From Sphingopyxis sp. (GTDB lineage: Bacteria > Pseudomonadota > Alphaproteobacteria > Sphingomonadales > Sphingomonadaceae), in assembly GCF_019459305.1 (NCBI RefSeq), contig NZ_JAIBES010000008.1, forward strand, positions 1 to 64,000: a stretch of 64,000 nucleotides of DNA, in the 5' to 3' direction. A program made the translations under genes and the position numbers. This document shows positions 24,601 through 32,668 of the stretch, one piece after another. The notes beneath the pieces are model-generated. The model had not been told where the DNA came from, searched no databases, and worked only from the letters and a program-made list of their open reading frames with translations. The stretch's first letter is position 1. The number at the start of each line of letters is the position of its first letter.

Positions 24601-27600
24601 CATCGCCCGCGCCGAGATCGACATTGCCTTCGATCCGGCCGCGGTTGTCGACGGTGTCGTTGCCGCCGCCGAGCGCCACATTGCCCTGGACCGTGCCCTG
24701 AACATTCAGCGTGTCATCGCTGGCCGCCGCCGTCGGATCGGCCACGTCGCGGCCAATGACATCGGCCGTCAGCGTGCTGCCTGCATCGACGACGAGGTTT
24801 CCGCCTTCCAGCACGACTTCATCGAAAGCCGCCAGATTCTGATCGATGTGGAACTCGCCCACGCCAAGCACCGCCATCTGTTCAAAGCCGGTCAGCGTCG
24901 ACAAACCAAAGGCGCTGAGGCGACTGATTTGTCCGCCCGCCTGTTGGAAGGCCAGCACGTCGCGGTCGCCGGCGCTCTCGCCGGCATCGACTGCGCCCGT
25001 GATCCGCGAGCCCGCGCTCAGCGTCAGTCGATCGTCGAACGCGTCGGTGAAAGTCACGTTCGCGGTCAGATGCGTATCGGTCCCGAGTTCGAGATTGCCG
25101 CCCTCGAGGACATTGACCCCGTTCGCGAAGCTGTAATCGCCACCGGCGAGCGCCAGCGTACCGTCGCCTTCGACGTCGAGCGTTTCAAAGCCGTTGATCT
25201 GCGCGGAAATCAGCGTGCGGCTGTCGGGTGCGTCGGTTGCGACCGTTATCCGGTCGATGCCCGCGCCGCCATTGACAGTGCCCCCAAAATCGGCACCCGA
25301 TGCGACCACCAAGTGATTGTCGCCGGCGCCGAAGTTGAGCGTCTGGCCCGTGGCAAAGTCGCCGTCGAGGATCAAATCGGCAGTGCCGTCGACGTTGATC
25401 GTTTCGAAACCAGAAGCGCCGCTGCCAAACGTCGTGGTGCCGATGATGTTGAGGTTGAGCACATCATTGTCGAGGCCGTCGGCATCTTCACCGCCGTCGA
25501 GCACGCTGCTGAGCACGCCTTGGAACCCGTTCATCGTCAACGTGTCGCTGCCGCCGCCGAGCGAAACGCCGCCGGTCAGATTGCCGTTGATCGTCACATT
25601 CTGGTCGGTGTCATCGCCGGTGATGCGGCCCACCGTCACGCCGTCGGCAATGGTGAGGTCAAGATCGGCGCCGTTGATCAGCGAGATCGCGTCATAGCTC
25701 TGCCCGAGCCCGAGCGTCAGGCGGTGGTCGCCCGACACCTGGATCGTTTCGAAATTGACGGCATTGTTGACGATAGCGGGGACCGCATTCATGTCCTGCG
25801 TCAGTTCGAAGCCGATGATGTCGTTGTCGAGACCATTGGCGTCTTCGCCGCCGTCGACGATCCCGCCGATCGTGCTGCCGCTGCCGAGCAGTAGCGTGTC
25901 GTTGCCGGTGCCGAGTTCCAGATCGCCGCCGATACCGCCGCTGTTGCCCATTTCCACGCGGTCGTTGCCGCCGCCGAGCCGGACCGAGTCGTTGATCGTG
26001 CCGTCGACGATCAACCGCTCGACTTCGTCCGAGCCGTCGAAGGTGCGATCGCCAGTCGTCCGCACGGTTTCACCCGCTCGCACGCGCAGGGCGACGCCGC
26101 GGATATCGAGCGACACGGTGTCGAACGAACCGAGGATATTGACGATCCCGCTGCCCTCGACCTCGCGAAAGATATTCTCGAACCCGCTGTGCTGCGCCGC
26201 GCTGATCGTCTGTTCGGCGACCGAAAGATCGACCGCGATCGTGTCTTCATCGCCCAGCCCGCCGGCGACGTTGCCGGTGATCGTGCCGCCCGCCAGGAAC
26301 ACGGTGTCGTCGCCGTTGCCGAGCCGCAAGTCACCCTCAAGCCGCGAGGTGCCGCGCGCCTCGAACCGGTCATTTTCCGAACCGAGATCGACATTGCCCT
26401 GAATCAGGCCCGCGCCCTCGTTGACGATCAGGTCGCGTGTGCCATCGGTATGGATCGCACTGGCGACGGTGCCGGTGAAGAATGTGTTGCCGGCCGCGCG
26501 CAACGCCGTGCCAGTCGTATCGGCGCCGCTTCCGATGACGCGGCCACTGTTCGTGAAGGTGAAGTTCGAAATGCCGACACCGTCGGCCGCCACCGCCACC
26601 GAACGCGCCTGCGTCGCCGAAATGACGCCGTTCGCTCCATTGGTGATGTTCGCCGAGCCTCCGCTGTTCAGGTTCACGGCCATGCCCGCGCTGAGCGCCA
26701 CGTTCCCGGCGTTTTCAACGCCAGCCCCCGTCGACTCGATCGTGCCTGTATTCGTCAAAGTCGCCTGCGGAGCGGTGAGCCCCAAACCGGCGCTACTTGC
26801 TCCAAGGCCACGCAGAACGCCCGAATTGGTCGCCGTCAGCGCCGCGCCGCGAAACGCCAATCCGAAATCGCGCCCTTCGAACAAGCCGCTGTTGTCGACG
26901 TTGCCCTGGCCGCGCTGACCCAACATAATCTCGGCGCCCGACTCCCCACCGACGATCTGTCCAGAATTGGTGAAGTTGAGGTTGCCGGGAAGGGTCGTGG
27001 AGTCACCTTCGACCTCCAAATACAATCCGTCCCCGCCCACGCTGCGGATCGTGCCGCTGTTATCGAAGACGAACGCCTCGGGCTTGGCGTCCGCTTGAAT
27101 TTGAACCGCTTCGTTAAATTGCGTAGCGATTAACGTGCCGTGGTTTGTGAATGACGCGAGACCGTCGCCGTCCGAATGGAATGCTTTGTTATCAACGCTC
27201 ACCACCGCTCCGGTATCGTTGATGAAATCAAGCCCGGTCGCCGAATCGTGGATGACAATCCCGATTTCGTTTCCAAGCGTGATGTCCGCCTGGTTCACGA
27301 CGGTGCCATTGCCGAGCACGGTCAGACCGTTCGCCAGAACCTCGTCGCTGGTGAAGGTCGCGGTCACGTCGGCGCCGAAGGCTTCGATGCCATGGCGTTC
27401 GAAACCGATCGTCTGCGCCGTCCCCAGGACATTCGACGCGGTATAGGTGCCGCTGGCCGACAGCGAGCGCCCATAGGCGTCATGGTCGCCGACGCCGCCG
27501 TCGATCTGGCCAGTGACCGTGCCGCCAGCAGTCAGGAAAACGTCTGCGGCTCTGGCTTCTGTGTTGAAAATCGTGCTGCCGCCCAGCGTGACGTCGCCGT

Positions 27601-28831
27601 TGATCGTTCCGGCGTTGACGACGACGTCAACGCCGTCGCCGCCTTCATAGGCGATAGTATAGCCGAGGTTGTCGCCATTGGTGTTGGTGATGATGCCTTG
27701 GACGGTGCCATTCGCATTGTTGCGCAAAGTCGACGGCCCGTTCACGCTGCGCGAGGTTATCGCGGCGTAGGTTTCGGCCTGACCGACCGCCTTGTCGCTT
27801 TGAATCAAGCCGTCGTTGATGATCGTCCCGCCGCGGCCTTCGACCACCACGGCATTACCGTGCATCGCAATGCGGCCAAAGCTGGTGGCGCTGGTGCGCG
27901 CATTGTGGAACGTGCCTTCGCCGGTCACTAACACACCCGTCGCGACTTCGTCGGGCGTCGTTCCGGGACCCCCGACGTCGCCCTGTTCGACAATATTGCC
28001 GTAATTAGTAACGCGCCCGTCGCGAGACAGCCAGACGAGGGTGGCATCCTGGACGTCAAGCGACGTGCTGTCCTTTGCCCGCAGCTCGGACAATGCGTCG
28101 ATCGTGACCTCTTGATCCGTTGTATAAAGTGCAACGCCGCGACGAACATCGATTCGCGCGCCGATCATGTTGAATATGCCGGCGCCTGTTACATCGACGT
28201 GAACATCCGCATCATTTCCGTTGATCGAACCGCGAAGATTCAGCGTCAACCGACCCTGTTCGCCGTAAACGTCGCGCGCGGTGCTGCCTTGCTCGACAAG
28301 GATCGCAGCCGTAGAGCCAGTGGGCGCATTCGATGCGTTCAGGTTAATCGTGCCGTTGCCCCCAAGGCGCAGCGTCTGGTCATATGTCGTCCCGTCGGCG
28401 ACATTCAAGGTCAGCTCGGAATCTGCGCCATAAGCCTCATAAACAAGCCCGCCGTTGAAACCTGCGACCGACACATCATCCGCAAGCAGCGTGCGCGTTC
28501 GCGTTCCTGACGAGGCGAGCCAGAGGGTGTCGACGCCTCCCGCTACCCCTCCTATCCCCGTAGAGATCGAACCGACGTCGATCTGTCCGGCGTCATTCAC
28601 GCGGTCGATGTCGACGATCAGTCGGTCGGAGGCCGCCGTCATTTCGATCGCCGTTGTGGGGTCGCGGTCTTCGCGCGCATGGATAAAGACTGCACTGTTG
28701 TCCTGTGCGTGCGCTATCATAGGAAGAGCGATCGAAAGCGTTGCCGCGCCGGCAAGAAATGCTGTCCGCCGACGCGACAGGCCACCCTTGTTCGCCGAAC
28801 GGGAAGAGCTGGGGGCGGATACGAATTTCAT
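21692..28831 (-). CDS. Giant type V autotransporter adhesin with GGxGxD-type repeats
   Basis: About 2379 aa. ATG 28831 (MKFVSAPSSS) has GAGG 10 nt upstream; in-frame ATGs further up give no better site. A long signal peptide with a basic n-region ends near IAHA-QDN. The passenger (about 45-2100) is a beta-helical repeat array. The first 800 residues are haemagglutinin-like; after that about 20 units carry glycine/aspartate turns such as LGGGNDRVEM, LGTGNDTLLL, LGAGDDRYIA and GGAGDDLLEI. They alternate with a repeated module of the type RTLISAQINGFETL...GDGTLAL. The C-terminal barrel (about 2110-2379) ends in the outer-membrane signature SVAIGASILF. The passenger presumably mediates adhesion or matrix formation. 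LytS/LytTR regulatory genes are divergent, and two small secreted-protein genes follow. Confidence 0.9.
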   Translation of the reverse strand: MKFVSAPSSSRSANKGGLSRRRTAFLAGAATLSIALPMIAHAQDNSAVFIHAREDRDPTTAIEMTAASDRLIVDIDRVNDAGQIDVGSISTGIGGVAGGVDTLWLASSGTRTRTLLADDVSVAGFNGGLVYEAYGADSELTLNVADGTTYDQTLRLGGNGTINLNASNAPTGSTAAILVEQGSTARDVYGEQGRLTLNLRGSINGNDADVHVDVTGAGIFNMIGARIDVRRGVALYTTDQEVTIDALSELRAKDSTSLDVQDATLVWLSRDGRVTNYGNIVEQGDVGGPGTTPDEVATGVLVTGEGTFHNARTSATSFGRIAMHGNAVVVEGRGGTIINDGLIQSDKAVGQAETYAAITSRSVNGPSTLRNNANGTVQGIITNTNGDNLGYTIAYEGGDGVDVVVNAGTINGDVTLGGSTIFNTEARAADVFLTAGGTVTGQIDGGVGDHDAYGRSLSASGTYTASNVLGTAQTIGFERHGIEAFGADVTATFTSDEVLANGLTVLGNGTVVNQADITLGNEIGIVIHDSATGLDFINDTGAVVSVDNKAFHSDGDGLASFTNHGTLIATQFNEAVQIQADAKPEAFVFDNSGTIRSVGGDGLYLEVEGDSTTLPGNLNFTNSGQIVGGESGAEIMLGQRGQGNVDNSGLFEGRDFGLAFRGAALTATNSGVLRGLGASSAGLGLTAPQATLTNTGTIESTGAGVENAGNVALSAGMAVNLNSGGSANITNGANGVISATQARSVAVAADGVGISNFTFTNSGRVIGSGADTTGTALRAAGNTFFTGTVASAIHTDGTRDLIVNEGAGLIQGNVDLGSENDRFEARGTSRLEGDLRLGNGDDTVFLAGGTITGNVAGGLGDEDTIAVDLSVAEQTISAAQHSGFENIFREVEGSGIVNILGSFDTVSLDIRGVALRVRAGETVRTTGDRTFDGSDEVERLIVDGTINDSVRLGGGNDRVEMGNSGGIGGDLELGTGNDTLLLGSGSTIGGIVDGGEDANGLDNDIIGFELTQDMNAVPAIVNNAVNFETIQVSGDHRLTLGLGQSYDAISLINGADLDLTIADGVTVGRITGDDTDQNVTINGNLTGGVSLGGGSDTLTMNGFQGVLSSVLDGGEDADGLDNDVLNLNIIGTTTFGSGASGFETINVDGTADLILDGDFATGQTLNFGAGDNHLVVASGADFGGTVNGGAGIDRITVATDAPDSRTLISAQINGFETLDVEGDGTLALAGGDYSFANGVNVLEGGNLELGTDTHLTANVTFTDAFDDRLTLSAGSRITGAVDAGESAGDRDVLAFQQAGGQISRLSAFGLSTLTGFEQMAVLGVGEFHIDQNLAAFDEVVLEGGNLVVDAGSTLTADVIGRDVADPTAAASDDTLNVQGTVQGNVALGGGNDTVDNRGRIEGNVDLGAGDDRYIARDGGVVTGTIDGGTGDNTFIFRLGGLDGSIPGNVANFNSIGVYGAGTLEIALAAGQRYENFELLEGANLSITEDLGGSIGTIIGDDSAQEVTIGSTLTGGVDLGGGDDTLNLNLDGTLSGNLVGGENADGSADNDRLNLTLGGDSQIGGMNEFETVRVTAADGVRLTVTVAIGADQSITFEGDTDNELALTAGATLQGFVDGGAGDDLLEIETGAADQRTVVTAQIRNFENLISNGVGTLALTGGSYSFDSLAVNGGNLELGSNSQLGVADGIVFDGADNRFTIRDGAEVSGTIDGGAGNDTLALVQGPQFARLLSLVQATNFERLEASGNGLLRIDRDATFTGGVGLDGGTARVDAGNTLTADVTGGANADTLEVFGSIAGNVDLGAGDDRLVINSLTGISGSVQGGDGSDTVVFDTDATYAAPFVLAGNLFDSFENLGVNRGVVSLTGTSEWDNVTIGGRLIGQAGSILTADLITVTQGGIFGSAGIVNGDINVFGTLSPGASPGTMTVDGDVTMRSGSNLLIELTPTGGTDLLNINGTLTIDAGATMDITGALGNLPGAVLDIVVADAINGRFTTINKSATVFGFVVQNGNRIQIRSEFNNSSAFPTNVQASVAYSNQVLRASYGVQAYTAALNALTAADGTINQRAFAQLTPEAYGSAMQTSMENGLQLIDVGRTFQLTAPKANGLYGFAHGLTGGSDIRGQADTGTSRADLRTNGMLGGVGYGMADGQARVGAFIGRSDTDQRLVGLDATTKAEGFLGGVFADAAIGNLRVHAMVSYSDLDAETRRNLMASRTQAQSDYGLKSWVADVSVDYSAQIGDLTMTPKLGLSYISTTRGAVVEQGADAFDLAVAGDHNSAWLADAGVVFSGTVELGGATLMPYAEVGVRQMLNNADILVTGRFDGAPGAPIIVNGVERDKTVGRLGLGVGARLSENVQVRVGYTGEFSNTKRSSVAIGASILF

Positions 28832-29155
28832 GGTGAACATCCTCAAAAAATCTCTGTCGCGCTGGAAGCGGTCGCGTGAAGCCATGGGAAAGGGCGCCGC
28901 CAAGGCGCACCGAATCCCGGCCGCCGCGTCGCATTTCAGTGCCTTGGCCGGGACCCATCTGCGACCAATGCCGCAGGTTTCGTCGACGAATGAGGAGGAT
29001 AGCGACGGTCGGCGCTGGCGGCGGCAGACACGCTTGCGAATCGCCGCCGCGCGTTCGTCGCGCCAACCGGGCCTCTTTGTCTCGCAAGCGTGGCGAGACG
29101 CATCAAGGCGGCATGAGGGCGGCAGTAACGTCCCCGCCGATACAAGGGCCAGCTG
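28832..29155. promoter_or_regulatory. Divergent control region between the autotransporter and the LytS/LytTR operon
   Basis: 324 bp with no convincing gene. It contains a perfect 11-bp inverted pair, CACGCTTGCGA (29029-29039) and TCGCAAGCGTG (29082-29092), 42 bp apart. The pair lies between the two divergent start codons. Being next to a LytTR regulator, it is a candidate operator for one or both directions. I could not identify reliable -35/-10 boxes. Confidence 0.5.
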
Positions 29156-29563
29156 GTGTCTTCTTATGATTCTTCGCCAACAATCCTCGACAGCGCGTCC
29201 GCGCTCGAACTTGCCGCCCTCGCTTCGCTAAACGCGCGCGGACTGGTTGTCCGCGAACGCGACAACGCAGAGCGCAACGCCGCGCCCTATGTGACGCGGT
29301 CTGTTCGCGAAGAATGCGGTTGCGGCCTGTCGGACGATCATCACGAACTGACCCTGTCGATTCACGTCCGCGGGCTCGACCGCAAACTCAAAGAGGTGAT
29401 GAGACTGGCCGATGACGCGGAACGCGCCGCCCTGACCGTCGGAACGCATCTTGCGGACTGGCAAATCCTCCAAATTTCGGTGGAACGGACCCGCATCCTG
29501 CGGCATAAAGGCGAATGGACGGGATGCCTCAGCTTCCGCGCGATGCTGACGAGGAAGGACTGA
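29156..29563 (+). CDS. Hypothetical protein, first gene of a LytS/LytTR operon
   Basis: 135 aa, GTG start with a weak AAGGG upstream. No family is recognised. The protein is acidic to neutral and soluble, and has a short cysteine-containing stretch EECGCGLSDDHHELTLSI. The C-terminal half has alternating strand/helix character (IHVRGLDRKLKEVMRLADDA; WQILQISVERTRIL). It ends five bases before the GTG of the histidine kinase, whose ribosome site (AGGAAGGA) lies inside its last codons, so translation is probably coupled. The context suggests an accessory factor of the two-component system. Confidence 0.65.
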   Translation: MSSYDSSPTILDSASALELAALASLNARGLVVRERDNAERNAAPYVTRSVREECGCGLSDDHHELTLSIHVRGLDRKLKEVMRLADDAERAALTVGTHLADWQILQISVERTRILRHKGEWTGCLSFRAMLTRKD

Positions 29564-29567
29564 GCCG

Positions 29568-30737
29568 GTGTTTTTGGATAAACCCAGCGCGCGGCGGATC
29601 CAGACGCGCGGGCGCGGGCGGTCTTCGCATCAACGCAGATCCGCAAAACGCACGTTCGACGTGTTTCCGCAACCGAAGCTGGCGCTGCAACTATCGCTCG
29701 TGCTCTGGCTGGCGCTGCTGTCGTTCGTCGCGCCGACGGCGATCCTGACCGGGCAGGTGCAGTCGTTCGGAGAATATCTCAGCCTGTTCACGGGCCTCTT
29801 CACCGCCCTGGCAATCGCTTATGGCCTGTATCTCTGCTTCACGGCGGTTTCCGGAAAATCATTGTGGCTGGCCTATGCGGCTATCCTGTTCGCCATCCTC
29901 GCGGCCGCTTTTTTGCAGACCGCAGCGGATTATGGCGGCCAGTTCCTGTTGCACGCGCTGCTCCCCGATATGGTCATGCCCCAGACCACGCCATCCATCA
30001 TCGGTCGGACGGCGCTGGTTTACTGGTGCCTTTATGCCTGCAACGCGGCGCTGTTCTGGCTGTCGTTCGTCAAGGGCCATGCCGAGAAGGAAAAGGCCAT
30101 GCGCACCGAGGCAGAGCTGTCGATGCTCCGGCTGCAATTGAACCCGCATTTCATACTCAATACGCTCGGCAGCCTATCCGACCTGATCACCACGGCGGAA
30201 AACAAGGAAGCCGCGGCGATCACCGACAAGCTTGCGGATTTCCTGCGCTCTTCGTTGCAGATATCGGGCAGCCCGCTGATCCCGCTGAGCGACGAATTGT
30301 TCGCGGTTGAATCCTATATCGGCGTCGAGGAAATCCGGTTTCGCGATCGTCTCGACCTGACGATTGCCTGCCCCGCCGAGCTCGACGAGGCGCTCGTCCC
30401 GAACTTCATAATGCAGCCGCTCGTCGAAAATGTCCTGAAGCACGCCACGGCATTGTCGGGCGAGCGGCTGCACATCGAGATCATGTGCCGCGCCGTCGGG
30501 CAAAGGTTGCACGTGCAGGTCCGCAATAATTTTGCGGAAGGCGCCCGGATGGCGACATCGAAAGGGTTGGGTATCGGTCTGGCCAATTGCCGCGCCCGGC
30601 TCGAACTGTTGTTCGGAGCCGGGGCAATAATGCGCACCGAAGCCCATGCCGGGCAGTTTCAGGTGACGCTGGAAATGCCGCTGACCTTTGATTCGACCGA
30701 TGCCGGAAGCCGGCATCCCATCCCGCTGGTCGGATAG
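29568..30737 (+). CDS. LytS/YehU-type sensor histidine kinase
   Basis: A 389-aa kinase. Four membrane helices lie at about 38-60, 68-92, 99-117 and 145-168, then the His_kinase domain with phosphoacceptor histidine (about 194) in LQLNPHFILNTLGSLSDLI. VPNFIMQPLVENVLKHA and GLGIGLANCRARLELLFGAG form the ATP-binding site. The catalytic histidine is at the same residue number as in the orphan kinase at 18982-20115, and the two are similar throughout the kinase domain. The cognate LytTR regulator follows within 10 bp. GTG start coupled to the preceding gene. Confidence 0.92.
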   Translation: MFLDKPSARRIQTRGRGRSSHQRRSAKRTFDVFPQPKLALQLSLVLWLALLSFVAPTAILTGQVQSFGEYLSLFTGLFTALAIAYGLYLCFTAVSGKSLWLAYAAILFAILAAAFLQTAADYGGQFLLHALLPDMVMPQTTPSIIGRTALVYWCLYACNAALFWLSFVKGHAEKEKAMRTEAELSMLRLQLNPHFILNTLGSLSDLITTAENKEAAAITDKLADFLRSSLQISGSPLIPLSDELFAVESYIGVEEIRFRDRLDLTIACPAELDEALVPNFIMQPLVENVLKHATALSGERLHIEIMCRAVGQRLHVQVRNNFAEGARMATSKGLGIGLANCRARLELLFGAGAIMRTEAHAGQFQVTLEMPLTFDSTDAGSRHPIPLVG

Positions 30738-30744
30738 TGCGAAG

Positions 30745-31497
30745 ATGAAACCGTTGCGCCTTTTTCTTGTCGACGACGAACAGTCCGCGATCCGCCGACT
30801 GACGCGCACGCTGGAGGGTGTCGAGGATGTCGAGATCGTCGGCATGGCGCATGATGGCGAAGACGCGTTCGAGAAACTGTGTGCCGCCGATGCCGACGTG
30901 ATCTTCGTCGATATCGAGATGCCGCGGCTGAACGGCGTCGAACTTGCGCGTCGCCTCCGGCAATGCTCGACCGCGCAGATCATTTTTGTGACGGCGCTCA
31001 GCGAGTGGGCGGTCGAAGCGTTCGAACTGGAGGCCGCCGACTATATCCTGAAGCCGGTCCAGCAAGACCGGATCGCCGAAGCACTCTCGCGCGCCCGCCG
31101 GCGGATGGACACAGAGGCCGTGCGCGAGAAGCGGGCGACAAGTCCCCTGCCCGGTGTCGACGACGAGAAGCAGGCGTTCTGGGTACCCAAAGGCAATAGT
31201 AAGGTGCGCGTCTTCGTCGACGACATCGTCCGGATCGAGGCCAGCAAAGACTATGCGCTGATCTATACGTCGAACAACACGTTCATCCTGCGCGCGACGA
31301 TGAAGCAACTGTCCGAACGTTTCGATGGCACTGGTCTGATCCGCGTCCACCGATCAGCATTCCTGAATCTGAAACTCGTGCTTAAGGCGGAATATGCCGG
31401 ACGGCGGCTCACCAAGCTCCACACCGAGGACGGTGCGGTCGTCGAGGTTTCGACGCGATATTCGCGTCATGTCGAAGATCTGATCGGCGCCCGCTGA
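30745..31497 (+). CDS. LytTR-family response regulator
   Basis: A 250-aa regulator. The receiver domain starts LRLFLVDDEQSAIRRL, with phosphoacceptor Asp56 in DVIFVDIEMPRLNG and the conserved Lys in YILKPVQQDR. The C-terminal LytTR DNA-binding domain (about 145-250) shows VRIEASKDYALIYTSN, LIRVHRSAFLNLKLV and EVSTRYSRHVEDL. It is the only response regulator for two LytS kinases in the window. The natural targets are probably the adjacent autotransporter and its partners (inference from position). A perfect 8-bp hairpin, GGCGCCCG/CGGGCGCC at 31486-31510, overlaps the stop codon and may end the transcript. Confidence 0.93.
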   Translation: MKPLRLFLVDDEQSAIRRLTRTLEGVEDVEIVGMAHDGEDAFEKLCAADADVIFVDIEMPRLNGVELARRLRQCSTAQIIFVTALSEWAVEAFELEAADYILKPVQQDRIAEALSRARRRMDTEAVREKRATSPLPGVDDEKQAFWVPKGNSKVRVFVDDIVRIEASKDYALIYTSNNTFILRATMKQLSERFDGTGLIRVHRSAFLNLKLVLKAEYAGRRLTKLHTEDGAVVEVSTRYSRHVEDLIGAR

Positions 31498-31510
31498 CCC
31501 GACGGGCGCC
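31486..31510 (+). terminator. Hairpin at the end of the LytTR operon
   Basis: GGCGCCCG (31486-31493) pairs with CGGGCGCC (31503-31510) over a 9-nt loop containing the TGA stop. No T-run follows, so termination here is a guess; it sits between convergent genes. Confidence 0.35.
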
Positions 31511-31540
31511 AATCAGTCGCACCCGCGAACGCCACTCCGC

Positions 31541-32179
31541 CTATCCCGCGCGCTTGGTAAATTTCATAAAGATCAGCTTGTTGAAAACACCCGTGCTCGC
31601 ATCCATCAGATCCATCTGGAACGTCCGCGACGTGCCCGCGAAACGCTCCGTGATCCGCAACCGCGTCGTCACACCGTCGGGTTGCAGCGTGTCCGCTTCC
31701 CAATGGATAGTTTTCGACGCATGATCAAAATAGCCGATGTCATGGCGAACGAGATAATGGTCGCCGTCCATCCAGATTCCAGAATAGCGATTGTGGTAGG
31801 CATCCCACCCCCATAGGCCGGTCCCTTCGTAGCTGCCGTCGGTATAGCGAAAATCGTTGAGCATGTAGCGGCCTTTGGAAACCAGGCGATTCGTCTGAAT
31901 CCCGGTTTTGCGGACGGGCTGCTTTTCATGCTCGCCGACATAGAGTTCGACATCGGCATCCCAGACGCCGACTTCTTGCAGTAAAGGTTCCAGAACGTCG
32001 TCTGGCGTGTTGCCAGGAAATATCGAATTATACTTCCTCTGGCGGTCCTTCAAAACCCGTGCCTTTGCTTCGGCCGAGGGTTCAGGTGGCAAGAATGCCA
32101 ACGCTTGCGAATGTCGATCGCCTCCGATCGAAACATATCCCGCGACGACAAAAGCAATGATCAAACGTTTCCTGAACAT
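31541..32179 (-). CDS. Secreted DUF1579-like protein
   Basis: A 212-aa exported protein. ATG 32179 (MFRKRLIIAFVVAGYVSIGG) has GGGGGA upstream and starts a signal peptide; the frame continues to 32464 but that part is featureless. The mature region resembles DUF1579/heme-binding-like beta-barrel proteins: VGVWDADVELYVGEHEKQPV, LVSKGRYMLNDFRY, GTGLWGWDAYHNRYSGIWMD and FQMDLMDASTG. Members of this family are often annotated only as hypothetical. It is convergent with the LytTR regulator. Confidence 0.7.
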   Translation of the reverse strand: MFRKRLIIAFVVAGYVSIGGDRHSQALAFLPPEPSAEAKARVLKDRQRKYNSIFPGNTPDDVLEPLLQEVGVWDADVELYVGEHEKQPVRKTGIQTNRLVSKGRYMLNDFRYTDGSYEGTGLWGWDAYHNRYSGIWMDGDHYLVRHDIGYFDHASKTIHWEADTLQPDGVTTRLRITERFAGTSRTFQMDLMDASTGVFNKLIFMKFTKRAG

Positions 32180-32668
32180 TTTATACAATCCCCCAAGACT
32201 CATTATTTTGGCCGAGTGATAGTCGCTCCCTTGAATGGGAGCGCGCGCGTTCGACCATTTTGGGGATTGCTGCGACGAGCGCAGCGCGTGGAGGCCAGTT
32301 GTGCGAATTGGCGGCGCCGGTCCTCCTTTCCGAACTTGTCGAATAATTCGGATAATCAGCCTATCGATCGAACCGATATCCGTTTCCGTTCTGAGTGGAT
32401 CATTTAATATTATCCGCCTGGTGGCCTGCCGCTGGTTCGATGTACACCGAGAACCTGCGCCCAATGAAGCTCATCGCCGACGATCCCTTTCTCTGCCTGC
32501 TGAGAGGCCAACCAATATGCCCATCCTAGATGCAGACCTCGTCATCACGCGATTTTCATGCTGCCGAGCTGACCGCGACGCAGTTCTGCCGCTCTTCATT
32601 GCTCGTGCCTCGGGGGTACCAATCTTGAATGTTAGTCCCGCCATTCAGAAAAATATCGCAAATGATCA
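32180..32668. other. Spacer between DUF1579 and the membrane LytTR gene
   Basis: About 490 bp. The open frames here are short and lack codon bias, ribosome sites or similarity. It should contain the promoter of the DUF1579 gene (right-hand start at 32179). AT-rich patches such as TTTAATATTAT near 32404 are present, but no defined element can be supported. Confidence 0.35.

Noticed and set aside
23200-28400. Many short repeats that could suggest a CRISPR array or tandem repeat
   Set aside because: They are imperfect, of irregular spacing and in frame with the autotransporter passenger; they encode protein repeats.
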